Part shown: in pieces, positions 26,831-35,739 of the stretch
Position numbering within the stretch: the first letter of the stretch is position 1
Layout: every line of letters starts with the position of its first letter
NCBI RefSeq assembly: GCF_025152745.1
Contig: NZ_CP104040.1
Coordinates: 1,612,001-1,676,000, forward strand
Source of the DNA: Rhizobium sp. WSM4643
GTDB lineage: Bacteria; Pseudomonadota; Alphaproteobacteria; Rhizobiales; Rhizobiaceae
Reading direction: 5' to 3'
Length of the DNA stretch: 64,000 bases
Notes under the pieces: generated by a model
What the model saw: the letters and a program-made list of their open reading frames with translations, nothing else
Database searches by the model: none
Told to the model about the DNA's origin: nothing
Program-made: the position numbers and the translations under genes

Positions 26831-27157
26831 CTAGTTGTCGTATTCGCGGCAGGCTTCGCTGATCGATGCGCCGCTCTGGCCGCCGCGCGTGTCGACACCG
26901 GACATCTGTTGCGGCATGCCGGGGCATTCCATCGTCTGCGGTCGTCCAATGCTCTGTGTCGTCATTGGATCGACCGGCGAGACAGGTACCGGACGAAAGC
27001 CGTTGTCATCGTTGGTGTAGTCGGATGAATAGGTACCCGATCTCGGATCGGTCGAGCCGCCATTCGTCGGCCCGATTGGATCGGGGTTCGACTGGGCAAA
27101 GGCTGACGACGCCATGCCGATCGCAAGCAGCGAAACGGCGATAAGGGACTTAGACAT
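26831..27157 (-). CDS. Small secreted protein of unknown function
   Basis: The 108-residue product starts with a clear signal peptide (MSKSLIAVSLLAIGMASSAFA) and continues as a Gly/Ser/Pro/Asp-rich, probably disordered chain. It contains two Cys (MECPG and EACREYDN), enough for one disulfide. The start has a perfect AAGGAGG ribosome-binding site; the frame extends to 27181 but without one. No family is recognised. It is most likely periplasmic. Confidence 0.8.
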   Translation of the reverse strand: MSKSLIAVSLLAIGMASSAFAQSNPDPIGPTNGGSTDPRSGTYSSDYTNDDNGFRPVPVSPVDPMTTQSIGRPQTMECPGMPQQMSGVDTRGGQSGASISEACREYDN

Positions 27158-27361
27158 GGGATATCCTCCTTGGATTTTCATCTTGGATGACCCAGGGGTA
27201 ACTGCCTGATGGAATCATTGTTCCGAAAAAACCTGCATTCAAGCCTCGCGGCATACCAGCATGGTTATGCGTAAACCTTAACGGGCGATGTCGCTGGATC
27301 GGCGCCAGCGCATGTCTTACTTGCATGCGGAGATACTAAAAAACCGTGGCATGAGGCCGCT

Positions 27362-27679
27362 ATGTTCATCTCCTTTCGCGAAGCCGCAGATCTCGGTTTC
27401 CAGATCGTACTTGCACTCACCTTGACGATGAGTGGCATTGTGGTCTCCTCCTACGCCGTCAGGAATGACAAGGCTAAAATTTCAGCGCTCGACGTCAGCC
27501 GTCCCTCGCTCTGGACCGCGGCTCCGATGCACGTCGATCCGGCTACGCAGGCCTACGTGCGCTCCGATGCTTCGGCCGCACTGGAACTCGCCGATGGTGC
27601 TGATGACCTGTGCAACGACCCGATCGGCCTCCGGCTTTCCTGCGACTTGATCGTCACCTCCGGTACTGCGGCTTTCTAG
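27362..27679 (+). CDS. Hypothetical membrane-anchored protein
   Basis: The 105-residue product has one hydrophobic helix at residues 12-33 (FQIVLALTLTMSGIVVSSYA) and a soluble C-terminal region with two Cys (DDLCNDP and RLSCDL). The ribosome-binding site is weak (CATGAGG). No family is recognised. The codon usage resembles its neighbours, and nothing else explains the 640 bases between the flanking genes, so I keep it at moderate confidence. Confidence 0.5.
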   Translation: MFISFREAADLGFQIVLALTLTMSGIVVSSYAVRNDKAKISALDVSRPSLWTAAPMHVDPATQAYVRSDASAALELADGADDLCNDPIGLRLSCDLIVTSGTAAF

Positions 27680-27801
27680 GCAAAGGCGATCGGGAGGCGT
27701 CATCGCCATTCCCGAAAGCTTGCAAAACCCAATGATTTGCCGTCTCATCGCGATAGCGACCACCGTCCGACTCTTTCCCTGAAGGATTCAGCCTTTTGCC
27801 T

Positions 27802-28473
27802 ATGCCGATGCCCCGCGGCTTCGAGAAGCCCTCTGCCGCCTTCCTGTTCGATATGGACGGCACTATCCTCAATTCGATCCTTGCAGCCGAGCGCGTTTGG
27901 AGCGACTGGGCAAGGCGTCATGGGCTCGACGTCGCCACTTTTTTGCCGAAGATGCATGGATCGCGCGGCATTGACACGATCGCCCGGCTGAACCTGCCGG
28001 GAGTTGATCCCGAACATGAATCGAAGCTGGTGACCGAGGCCGAAATCGCCGATGTCAGCGACGTCGTGGCCATTCCCGGCGCCGCGACGTTCCTGAGCTC
28101 GCTGCCCCCGGATCGCTGGGCGATCGTCACCTCCTCGCCGTTGCGCCTTGCTCGCCGGCGGCTGGAGGCGGCAGGCCTGCCGGTGCCGAGATTCATGGTA
28201 ACGGCGGAGGACGTGAAGGTCGGAAAACCCGACCCGCAATGTTATATTCTGGGCGCCGAGCGCCTCGGCGTCAGCACGCAGGATTGCCTGGTGTTCGAGG
28301 ATGTTGCAGCCGGCATCACTGCGGGCGAGGCGGCGGGTGCCGATGTCATGGTCATCACGGCAACACATCACCAAAAAATGGAGACGCCGCACCCGACCCT
28401 CTCATCCTATGACGAGATCTCGGTCCGCATCTCCTCCGATCACAGGATGCTGATCGTCCCGAACGCGGCCTGA
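27802..28473 (+). CDS. HAD-superfamily hydrolase (sugar phosphatase-like)
   Basis: The product is about 223 residues and follows the HAD-IA pattern of YfbT/GPP-type phosphatases that remove phosphate from small sugar phosphates. Motif I is FLFDMDGTILNS near residue 16, motif II the Ser of IVTSSPLRL, motif III the Lys in EDVKVGKPDP and motif IV the VFEDVAAGITAG segment. A helical cap lies between motifs I and II. TTG (27796), ATG (27802) and ATG (27808) are alternative starts. It is convergent with nasA. Confidence 0.9.
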   Translation: MPMPRGFEKPSAAFLFDMDGTILNSILAAERVWSDWARRHGLDVATFLPKMHGSRGIDTIARLNLPGVDPEHESKLVTEAEIADVSDVVAIPGAATFLSSLPPDRWAIVTSSPLRLARRRLEAAGLPVPRFMVTAEDVKVGKPDPQCYILGAERLGVSTQDCLVFEDVAAGITAGEAAGADVMVITATHHQKMETPHPTLSSYDEISVRISSDHRMLIVPNAA

Positions 28474-28509
28474 AGGTGCCCCGATCGCGTCCTGCTTGCT
28501 TTGCGCGGT

Positions 28510-31167
28510 TCACTCCGCGGCTGCGGCAAGACAGCGATCGATGATGCTGCCGATTTCGCTGCGGCAGGAGCCGCAATTGGTTCCAGCGCTGGTTTCCTTG
28601 CCGACCGCCTCGACGCTATGACATCCGCCGCGCACGGCAGCGGCGATCTGGTTGACCCCGACACTGAAGCAGGAGCAGACGGTGGCGCCTGGATCCGGCC
28701 TGCCTGCGCCGGGACGACCCGCAACGAGCGCAAAGCGCTTCCTGAGGTCGCCATGCGAGGCGGAAAGCTGCGAGATCGCCCAGTTGCGCGCGACGGCAAC
28801 GGGCTGGCGTGCCAGAAATAGCGCCGCAAGCAGGACCTCGCCATCGAAGAAGGCGAGCCTGAGGTCGCCGGATCGCCGGTCGGCATAACCAAGCGGTTCG
28901 ATCTCGGCCGGAATGGCGAAAACGGCGCGGCACCAGGCCGTCCAGTCTTCGACGTTTTCGCCGAAGCCAAGCTCCAGCCGCCAGCCGCCGGCGGCTTTTG
29001 CCAGCGCCCAATAGGCGGCGTCAGGTGTGGCAGGTTTTGTGGCGGAGACGGCGAAACCGTAATGGGTGGCGCGAAACGGCCGGACGGCGACGGCAACGTT
29101 CTTCGACGCCGGTTGACCGGAAATCGGGTCCGTTACCGGCGCGACCACGGCGTCGATCCGTGCTCTTGCGGCGAACTGGTCGTTCCAGTGCATCGGCGCA
29201 AAGATGCCGCCGCGGGCCTGGCGATCGGTGACCAGCGCCCTGACGATTACCTTGCCGTGTGGGCTGTCGATCTCGACGAGGCCCGCACTTGATATACCGG
29301 TCTCGATCGCGTCGCGCGGATGGATTTCGGCAAAGGGTTCGGCGATATGGGCGGAAAGCCGCGCGCTCTTTCCGGTTCGCGTCATCGTGTGCCACTGGTC
29401 GCGGATGCGCCCGGTATTCAGCGTAAAGGGGTACTCGGCATTGGTGCGATCGGTTGCGGGCGGTTTGACCGCGACGAAGCGTGCCTTGCGATCGGGGTAG
29501 AAAAAACCACCTTCGGCGAAGAAGCGGGTGATGCTTGGTTCTGTCCCTGCCGCCTGTGGCCACTGAAAGGGCGACAGTTCGTCATAGGCGCCGCCGCTCA
29601 TGCCGGCGCACGCGCCGATGTCGAAATCGCGGCTGCCGTTATTTTCGAAGGCGGAAAGCGCGGCGTGTTCGTCGAAGATTGCGGCCGGCGCATCAAAATC
29701 GAAGGCCTCGGCAAATCCCATGCGGCGTCCGACTTCCGCAAGCTGCCACCAGTCGGCCCTTGCATCGCCGGGGATGTCGAGAAACGGTCGTTGCCTTGAA
29801 ATGCGCCGTTCGGAATTGGTGACGGTACCGTCCTTCTCGCCCCAGCCGAGTGAGGGCAGAAGCACATCTGCGTGCCGGGTCGTATCCGTCTCTTTCAGGA
29901 TGTCGGAGACGACGACGAAGGGACAGGCGGCGATCGCGCTTTCGACGCTGTCGGCATCCGGCATCGAGACGACGGGATTGGTCGCCATGATCCAGAGCGC
30001 CTTGATGCGTCCGTCGGCCACGGCTTGGAACATGTCGACCGCCTTCAGGCCGGGCTTCGCGGCGATGACGGGCGAGTTCCAGAAGCGCTGCACGCGATCC
30101 CGGTCTTCGGCATTCTCGATCGCCATATGCGCGGCAAGCATATTGGCAAGACCGCCGACCTCGCGCCCGCCCATGGCGTTCGGCTGACCGGTCAGCGAAA
30201 ACGGTCCCATGCCGGGGCGGCCGATGCGGCCGGTCGCCAGGTGGCAGTTGAGGATGGCATTGACCTTGTCTGTGCCGGAGGAGGATTGGTTGACGCCCTG
30301 GCTGTAGCAGGTCACGACCTTCGGCGTCGTCTCGAACAGGCGGAAGAACTCCCTGATCTGCATGGCCGGCAGGCCGGTCCGTTCCAGAAGATCGTTGATA
30401 TCAAGCGCGGCGGCGGCCGCAAAAGCGTCGCCGAAACCTTCGGTATGGGCGCCGATATAATTCTGGTCGATTGCCGGACTGGTCGCGAGATGGGCAAGCA
30501 GTCCCATGAACAGCGCAACGTCGCCGTCCGGACGGATGGCGAGATGCAGGTCGGCGATATCGCAGGTCATCGTCCGGCGCGGATCGATGACGACGATCCG
30601 CATGTTTGGCCGTGCCGTCTTTGCGGCGGCAAGCCGCTGGTAGATGACGGGATGACACCAGGCGAGGTTGGAGCCGGTCAGGACCACCAGATCCGCAAGT
30701 TCGATATCCTCATAGGTCCCGGGCACCGTATCGGCGCCAAAGGCGCGGCGATGCCCCGCCACGGAAGACGACATGCAGAGCCTTGAATTGGTGTCGATAT
30801 TGCCGGAGCCGATGAAGCCCTTCATCAGCTTGTTGGCGACATAGTAATCCTCGGTCAGCAACTGGCCGGAGACGTAGAAGGCAACGGCGTCAGGCCCGTG
30901 TTCGGCGATCGTTTCAGAAAAACGGCGGGCGACCAGATCAAGCGCCTCGTCCCAGCCGCTCCGTTCGCCTTCGATTTCGGGATGGAGAAGCCGGCCATCG
31001 AGATCGATGGTTTCGGCGAGGGCTGAACCCTTCGAGCAGAGCCGGCCGAAATTCGACGGATGCTCCGGATCTCCTTTGACGCTGACTGCGCCTGCCTCGT
31101 CGACCGAGGCGAGAACGCCGCAGCCGACACCGCAATAGGGACAGGTGGTCTTGACCTCAACCGCCAT
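28510..31167 (-). CDS. nasA: Assimilatory nitrate reductase, catalytic subunit
   Basis: This cytoplasmic molybdenum enzyme reduces nitrate to nitrite. The 885-residue protein begins with an N-terminal [4Fe-4S] motif (CPYCGVGCGV ... RLCSKG), followed by the bis-MGD molybdopterin oxidoreductase domains (SNLAWCHP, YSQGVNQSSSGT) and the molydopterin dinucleotide-binding domain around LNTGRIRDQWHTMTRTGKS. The last 60 residues form a BFD-like [2Fe-2S] domain (CSCFSVG ... NCGSCRSE), typical of NasA forms that take electrons directly from a NADH or ferredoxin partner. It is the last gene of narK-nirB-nirD-nasA and abuts nirD with no gap. Confidence 0.97.
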   Translation of the reverse strand: MAVEVKTTCPYCGVGCGVLASVDEAGAVSVKGDPEHPSNFGRLCSKGSALAETIDLDGRLLHPEIEGERSGWDEALDLVARRFSETIAEHGPDAVAFYVSGQLLTEDYYVANKLMKGFIGSGNIDTNSRLCMSSSVAGHRRAFGADTVPGTYEDIELADLVVLTGSNLAWCHPVIYQRLAAAKTARPNMRIVVIDPRRTMTCDIADLHLAIRPDGDVALFMGLLAHLATSPAIDQNYIGAHTEGFGDAFAAAAALDINDLLERTGLPAMQIREFFRLFETTPKVVTCYSQGVNQSSSGTDKVNAILNCHLATGRIGRPGMGPFSLTGQPNAMGGREVGGLANMLAAHMAIENAEDRDRVQRFWNSPVIAAKPGLKAVDMFQAVADGRIKALWIMATNPVVSMPDADSVESAIAACPFVVVSDILKETDTTRHADVLLPSLGWGEKDGTVTNSERRISRQRPFLDIPGDARADWWQLAEVGRRMGFAEAFDFDAPAAIFDEHAALSAFENNGSRDFDIGACAGMSGGAYDELSPFQWPQAAGTEPSITRFFAEGGFFYPDRKARFVAVKPPATDRTNAEYPFTLNTGRIRDQWHTMTRTGKSARLSAHIAEPFAEIHPRDAIETGISSAGLVEIDSPHGKVIVRALVTDRQARGGIFAPMHWNDQFAARARIDAVVAPVTDPISGQPASKNVAVAVRPFRATHYGFAVSATKPATPDAAYWALAKAAGGWRLELGFGENVEDWTAWCRAVFAIPAEIEPLGYADRRSGDLRLAFFDGEVLLAALFLARQPVAVARNWAISQLSASHGDLRKRFALVAGRPGAGRPDPGATVCSCFSVGVNQIAAAVRGGCHSVEAVGKETSAGTNCGSCRSEIGSIIDRCLAAAAE

Positions 31168-31512
31168 CTATTCCGCCGCCATCATCAGGCTTTCCACGGC
31201 GATGAACAGCCTGCCGTCTTCGTTCAGCACCGGTATCGTCCGGACTTCGCCTTCGTCGGCGCCGAGCGCTTTGCCGGTTTCCAGTGAGATCACCCAGTTG
31301 TGCAGCGGGCAGGTAACTGACTTGGCATGGACGATGCCCTGGGAGAGCGGGCCGCCCTTGTGCGGGCAATGATCCTCGATGGCGAAGACCTCGTTTTCGG
31401 CCGTGCGGAAGACGGCGATCTTGCCCTGCGGCGTCTTCACGCAGCGCGCCCCGCGCAGCGGGATGTCGGAGATGTCACCGATTGGATGCCAGTTTTCATT
31501 GGGCCAGTTCAT
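31168..31512 (-). CDS. nirD: Nitrite reductase [NAD(P)H] small subunit
   Basis: NirD is the small Rieske-like partner of NirB in assimilatory nitrite reduction to ammonium. The 114-residue protein keeps both cluster-ligand pairs, CPH near residue 45 and CPLHNW near 65, so it can bind a [2Fe-2S] centre. Two ATGs lie two codons apart; AAGGAG is immediately next to the first and six bases before the second, so the second (MNWPNENW) is the better start. It starts ten bases after nirB and ends against nasA. Confidence 0.95.
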   Translation of the reverse strand: MNWPNENWHPIGDISDIPLRGARCVKTPQGKIAVFRTAENEVFAIEDHCPHKGGPLSQGIVHAKSVTCPLHNWVISLETGKALGADEGEVRTIPVLNEDGRLFIAVESLMMAAE

Positions 31513-31522
31513 GTCCATCTCC

Positions 31523-33973
31523 TTATTCTGCAGCCTGGGGATAGCCGATTGTCGCCATCGGCTTGAACTCATGCTTGTCCTTGCCGGAAACACGCTCCGA
31601 CCAGGGATCGACCTGGGCAAATTTCTGGGAGAAGACGAAGCGGTCGTAATAGGCTTTGCGCTTTTCGGCATCCCCCATGATCTGGCGGCGAATTTCTTCC
31701 AGGCCGATGCGCTTTGCCCATTTGTAGATGCGCTCGAGATAACGGGCCTGCTCGCGGTACATTTGCGTCAGGGCCACGATATGCTCCAGTGCCTCATCCT
31801 CGGTTCGGACAAGCCCAAGGACCTCCGTGCCCTTGATGTCGAGACCGGCCGCGCCGGCGAAATGGATCTCGAAGCCGGAATCCACGCAGATCACGCCGAT
31901 GTCCTTGCAGGTTGCTTCCGCGCAGTTGCGCGGGCAGCCGGAGACGGCCATCTTCAACTTGGCCGGCGTCCAGGAGCCCCACATGAACCTTTCGATCCGG
32001 ATACCGAGGCCGGTGGAATCCTGCGTGCCGAAGCGACACCAGTCCGAGCCGACACAGGTCTTCACGGTCCGCAGACCCTTGGCATAAGCCTGGCCGGAGA
32101 CGAAGCCGGCCTTGCCGAGGTCGGCCCAGACGGCGGGTAGGTCTTCCTTTTCGATGCCGAGCAGGTCAATGCGCTGGCCGCCGGTGACCTTCACCATTGG
32201 GATCTCGAACTTGTCGACGACATCGGCGATGGCGCGCAGCTCGTTCGAATTGGTGACGCCGCCCCACATGCGTGGAACGACGGAGTAGGTACCGTCCTTC
32301 TGGATGTTGGCGTGCACGCGCTCATTGATGAACCGCGACTGGTAGTCGTCGGCATATTCATCCGGCCAGTCGCAGACGAGGTAATAGTTGAGCGCCGGCC
32401 GACATTTGGCGCAGCCGCAGGAGGTCTTCCACTCGAGCTCCTGCATGACGGCAGGGATGCTTTTCAGGCCCTTGGCCTTGATCAGCCGGCGAACGTCGTC
32501 ATGACCGAGTTCGGTGCAGGTGCACATCGGCTGGACCGCAGCCGGATTGTAGCTGTCGCCGAGCGTCAGCGCCATGAGTTGTTCGACGAGGCCGGTGCAG
32601 GAGCCGCAGGAGGCGGATGCCTTCGTGTGGGCGCGCACGTCGTCGAGCGAGGTCAACCCCTTGCCTGAAATCGTCGAGGTAATTTTGCCCTTGCATACGC
32701 CGTTGCAGCCACAGATCTCCGCGTCATCCGGCAAGGCTGCAACGGCCGCCATAGGGTCCAGCGGCGACCCTCCCTGATAGGCCTGTCCGAAGATCAGCGT
32801 CTCGCGCATCTCCGAAATATCGGTTGCCTTCTTTTTCAGGTCATTGAACCAGGCGCCGTCGGCGGTCTCGCCGTAAAGCACGGTGCCGATGATCTTGTTG
32901 TCTTTCAGCACCAAGCGCTTGTAGACGCCGGCGCTGGCATCGCGCAGCACGATCTCCTCGCGGTCGTCGCCGTCGGCGAAATCGCCGAGTGAATAAAGCT
33001 CGATGCCGGTGACCTTGAGCTTGGTCGGCGTATCCGCATGAACGAAGGAAGGCGAGCGATCGCCGGAGAGATGCGAGGCGGCGATACGGGCCATTTCATA
33101 GAGCGGCGCAACAAGGCCATAGACCATGCCGCCGACTTCGGCGCACTCGCCGAGTGCAAGAATATCGCCATCCGAGGTCTGCATGCCGGAATCGACGACG
33201 ATGCCGCGGTTGACGGCAAGGCCGGCGTCTTTCGCCAGACCGACGCTGGGGCGAATGCCGACGGCCATCACGACCAGCGTTGCCGGGATGATGCGGCCGT
33301 CGTCAAGTTCGATGCCCTCGACCTTGCCATTCCCGACGATCGCCTTGGTATTGGCCTTGCAGATGACCTTGATGCCGCGCTCCTCGACTGCCTTCTGCAG
33401 CAGATAGCCGGCGGCGGGGTCGAGCTGGCGCTCCATCAGTGTCGGCATGACATGCAGCACGGTGACGTCCATGCCGCGCTGGGCAAGGCCGGCCGCTGCT
33501 TCGAGGCCAAGCAGGCCGCCGCCGATGACGACAGCCTTTTCGCGCGACTGAGCGGCAAGCAGCATCGCCTGCACGTCGTCGAGATCGCGATAGGTGATGA
33601 CGCCGGGCAGATCCTTGCCGGGAACGGGAATGATGAAGGGCACGGAACCGGTTGCGATCACCAGCTTGTCGTAGCTTTCGGTGACGCCGTGGTCGGAGGT
33701 CACGGTCTTTGCGGCGCGATCGATGTTGACGATCTTGTGGCCCTTGTAGAGCATGATGCCATGCTTGATGTACCAGCCGTCGCCGTGAATGATGATCTGC
33801 TCGTAGTCCTTTTCTCCTGAGAGAACCGGCGACAGCATGATGCGGTCGTAATTGACGCGCGGCTCGGCATTGAAGATCGTAACTTCATAGCGACCCGGCG
33901 CCTGCTCGAAGAGGTGCTCCAGCATGCGCCCGGGCGCCATGCCATTGCCGATGATGACAAGTTTTTCGGTCAT
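31523..33973 (-). CDS. nirB: Nitrite reductase [NAD(P)H] large subunit
   Basis: The cytoplasmic enzyme reduces nitrite to ammonium with six electrons from NAD(P)H. The 816-residue product starts with FAD/NAD-binding domains (VIIGNGMAPGRML, then VIGGGLLGLEAA near 150). BFD-type [2Fe-2S] segments follow (CGCNGVCKG, SCGSC), and the C-terminal sulfite/nitrite reductase domain carries CVGSDWCRFG and SGCPRNCAEA, which bind the [4Fe-4S] cluster and sirohaem. The start MTEKLVIIG sits after a GGACCTGGA ribosome-binding site. A much longer open frame upstream is the shadow of narK. It lies 17 bases after narK. Confidence 0.97.
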   Translation of the reverse strand: MTEKLVIIGNGMAPGRMLEHLFEQAPGRYEVTIFNAEPRVNYDRIMLSPVLSGEKDYEQIIIHGDGWYIKHGIMLYKGHKIVNIDRAAKTVTSDHGVTESYDKLVIATGSVPFIIPVPGKDLPGVITYRDLDDVQAMLLAAQSREKAVVIGGGLLGLEAAAGLAQRGMDVTVLHVMPTLMERQLDPAAGYLLQKAVEERGIKVICKANTKAIVGNGKVEGIELDDGRIIPATLVVMAVGIRPSVGLAKDAGLAVNRGIVVDSGMQTSDGDILALGECAEVGGMVYGLVAPLYEMARIAASHLSGDRSPSFVHADTPTKLKVTGIELYSLGDFADGDDREEIVLRDASAGVYKRLVLKDNKIIGTVLYGETADGAWFNDLKKKATDISEMRETLIFGQAYQGGSPLDPMAAVAALPDDAEICGCNGVCKGKITSTISGKGLTSLDDVRAHTKASASCGSCTGLVEQLMALTLGDSYNPAAVQPMCTCTELGHDDVRRLIKAKGLKSIPAVMQELEWKTSCGCAKCRPALNYYLVCDWPDEYADDYQSRFINERVHANIQKDGTYSVVPRMWGGVTNSNELRAIADVVDKFEIPMVKVTGGQRIDLLGIEKEDLPAVWADLGKAGFVSGQAYAKGLRTVKTCVGSDWCRFGTQDSTGLGIRIERFMWGSWTPAKLKMAVSGCPRNCAEATCKDIGVICVDSGFEIHFAGAAGLDIKGTEVLGLVRTEDEALEHIVALTQMYREQARYLERIYKWAKRIGLEEIRRQIMGDAEKRKAYYDRFVFSQKFAQVDPWSERVSGKDKHEFKPMATIGYPQAAE

Positions 33974-33990
33974 ATTTCCAGGTCCTTGGA

Positions 33991-35259
33991 TCAGGTTGCA
34001 GCCACGGGCGCCGAGTGCCCTTGGCGCGACAGTTGCTTGACGGACAGGTGCATCCAGATGAGAGAGATCACAACGATTGCAAAGAGCAGCAGGAAACAGC
34101 TGGACCAAAGGCCGGTCATGTCCTTGAGGAGGCCAAAGGCGATCGGAAGGATGAAGCCGCCAAGACCGCCCATCATCCCGACGATGCCGCCGACGGCGCC
34201 GACGTTTTCGGGGTAGTAGGCCGGAATGTGCTTGTAGACGGCAGCCTTGCCGAGGCTCATGAAGAATCCGAGCACGAAGATGACGACGATGAAGATGACG
34301 GGGGTGATGCCGAACGCGGGACTCGTCCCGGTCCCAGAAGCAGCCGGCAGCGAAAGAATGAGGGTGGCGACGGCCGACACGGCAAGCATCGTGTACATCA
34401 CGCTGCGGGCGCCTTTCTTGTCCGACAGTACGCCGCCGAAGGCGCGGAAGATGCTGCCCGGGATGGAGTAGGCGGCCGCGATCATGCCGGCAGTTTCCAG
34501 GTTGAAGCCATAGACGCCGACCAGGTAGCGCGGCAGCCACAGCGACAGGGCGACGAAGCCTCCGAAGGCGAAGAAATAGTAGAGTGAAAAGCGCCAGACC
34601 TGAACGTTCTGCAGCGGCGCGAATTCCTCGGCAAAACTCTTGGTGGCGGCGCGGCGTTCGCGGCGGAGACGGTAGGCCGGATCATCGGTCGTGGTGAACC
34701 AGAAGACGATTGCCATCAGTGCCAGACAGACGGCCCAGATCTCGGCAACCGCCTGCCAGCCCCATGCGAGCAACACGAAGGGGGCGGCGAATTTGGTCAC
34801 AGCCGCGCCGACATTGCCGGCACCGAAGATGCCGAGCGCGGTTCCCTGCTTTTCCGCGGGGAAGAAAGGCGAGACATAGGCGACACCGACCGCAAAGGAG
34901 CCGCCGGCGAGGCCGACGCCGAGCCCGGCGATCAACATTTGCGTATAAGTCTGGGCGTAGGAGAGCAGGAAGGTCGCCAATGCGGCGGCCAGCATGGTGA
35001 GCGTGTAAACGAGACGGCCGCCGTAGCGCCCGGTCCAGATGCCAAGAACGATGCGCACGAGCGAACCGGTAAGGACGGGGGTGCCGACCAGCAACCCGAA
35101 CTCGGCCTCGTTCAGCCCGAGATCCTGCTTGATGCGAATGCCGATGATCGCGAAGATCGTCCACACGGCAAAACAGAGGGTGAAGGCTACAGTGGAGATC
35201 CACAATGCCTTGGCTGGTTCGCCGGCCGACATGGGTTGTGCTTTCTCGATGACAGACAT
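33991..35259 (-). CDS. Nitrate/nitrite MFS transporter (NarK/NasA type)
   Basis: The 422-residue inner-membrane protein has twelve helices of the nitrate/nitrite porter family. The two nitrate-signature glycine-rich segments are visible, GLAGGSFAVGVAYVSPFFP near residue 115 and GFFMSLGKAAVYKHIPAYYP near 330, along with FGAGNVGAAV. It imports nitrate for the NasA/NirBD enzymes encoded downstream. The start MSVIEKAQPM is preceded by GGAG; the longer frame to 35280 lacks this. It is the first gene of the operon and its leader carries a sigma-54 promoter and a terminator. Confidence 0.95.
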   Translation of the reverse strand: MSVIEKAQPMSAGEPAKALWISTVAFTLCFAVWTIFAIIGIRIKQDLGLNEAEFGLLVGTPVLTGSLVRIVLGIWTGRYGGRLVYTLTMLAAALATFLLSYAQTYTQMLIAGLGVGLAGGSFAVGVAYVSPFFPAEKQGTALGIFGAGNVGAAVTKFAAPFVLLAWGWQAVAEIWAVCLALMAIVFWFTTTDDPAYRLRRERRAATKSFAEEFAPLQNVQVWRFSLYYFFAFGGFVALSLWLPRYLVGVYGFNLETAGMIAAAYSIPGSIFRAFGGVLSDKKGARSVMYTMLAVSAVATLILSLPAASGTGTSPAFGITPVIFIVVIFVLGFFMSLGKAAVYKHIPAYYPENVGAVGGIVGMMGGLGGFILPIAFGLLKDMTGLWSSCFLLLFAIVVISLIWMHLSVKQLSRQGHSAPVAAT

Positions 35260-35307
35260 AACTTCTCCGGGGCCCGACAAGGTCGTGCCGATCCATCGCT
35301 GAGGGTT

Positions 35308-35374
35308 AAAACAAAAAGCCGCTGGTCAGGACGCGCATACACGAGGTGCGCGAAATATCCTGATCAGCGGCTTT
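35308..35374 (-). terminator. Leader attenuator (intrinsic terminator) of the nitrate operon
   Basis: A 16-bp stem (35316-35331 with 35358-35373, one G-U pair) is extended by an inner perfect stem CGCGCA/TGCGCG. On the minus strand it is followed by GGCTTTTTGTTTT. It sits inside the narK leader, about 50 bases before the start codon, with no gene between promoter and terminator. This is where NasT-type ANTAR antitermination is expected. Confidence 0.85.
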
Positions 35375-35408
35375 GCTGGTGGCGCCCGCCGTTGGACGCC
35401 GAATATGT

Positions 35409-35487
35409 GGCCTTCTGGCCCATTTGCCTGGACGCAATCCTTAGGCCAGATTGCTCAGGCTAAAACCTACCTCTTCAATCTGAAGAG
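35409..35487 (-). promoter_or_regulatory. Stem-loops in the nitrate operon leader RNA
   Basis: Three further stems precede the terminator in the transcript: CTCTTC/GAAGAG (35471-35487), GCCTG/CAGGC with an inner GCAATC/GATTGC stem (35426-35460), and GGCC-AGAA-GGCC (35409-35420). They are candidates for the two-hairpin ANTAR binding motif, but I cannot resolve the conserved hexaloops by eye. Confidence 0.5.
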
Positions 35488-35565
35488 TAATCTCTGTGTC
35501 TTCCGTGAGCGTCTATTGCACACTCTTGCTGCGCTGATCGCCATTGACCGGTGCAATAAAGGCGA

Positions 35566-35581
35566 TGCAAACTGCGTGCCA
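35566..35581 (-). promoter_or_regulatory. Sigma-54 promoter of narK-nirBD-nasA
   Basis: On the minus strand the site reads TGGCACGCAGTTTGCA, an exact match to TGGCAC-N5-TTGC, with the -24 GG and -12 GC in register. The transcript would start near 35555 and carry a leader of about 295 bases. It indicates nitrogen-limitation control through RpoN and NtrC. Confidence 0.85.
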
Positions 35582-35669
35582 GTTTGGTGTCAATCATGCA
35601 AGCCACTGAATATAAATGACGTTTTATGAAATACGTCGGCTGCTTGTTTTTCGGGCCGCCGCCCAGCCA

Positions 35670-35727
35670 TGCAAATATTTTGTGCGCTTGTCGTGAGGCG
35701 GGCAGATGCGTGCTGGCGTTTTGTGCA
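35670..35727. promoter_or_regulatory. Two candidate NtrC enhancer sites
   Basis: 35670-35686 (TGCAA-N7-GTGCG) and 35711-35727 (TGCTG-N7-GTGCA) each match eight of ten defined positions of the NtrC consensus TGCAC-N7-GTGCA. They are spaced 41 bases (four helical turns) and lie about 90-145 bases upstream of the sigma-54 promoter, the usual enhancer distance. Confidence 0.6.
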
Positions 35728-35739
35728 GGCCGGCATCGG

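Noticed and set aside
33974..34540. Extension of nirB to a 1005-codon frame
   Set aside because: The added 189 codons overlap narK on the same strand in another frame; NirB homology begins at MTEKLVIIG.
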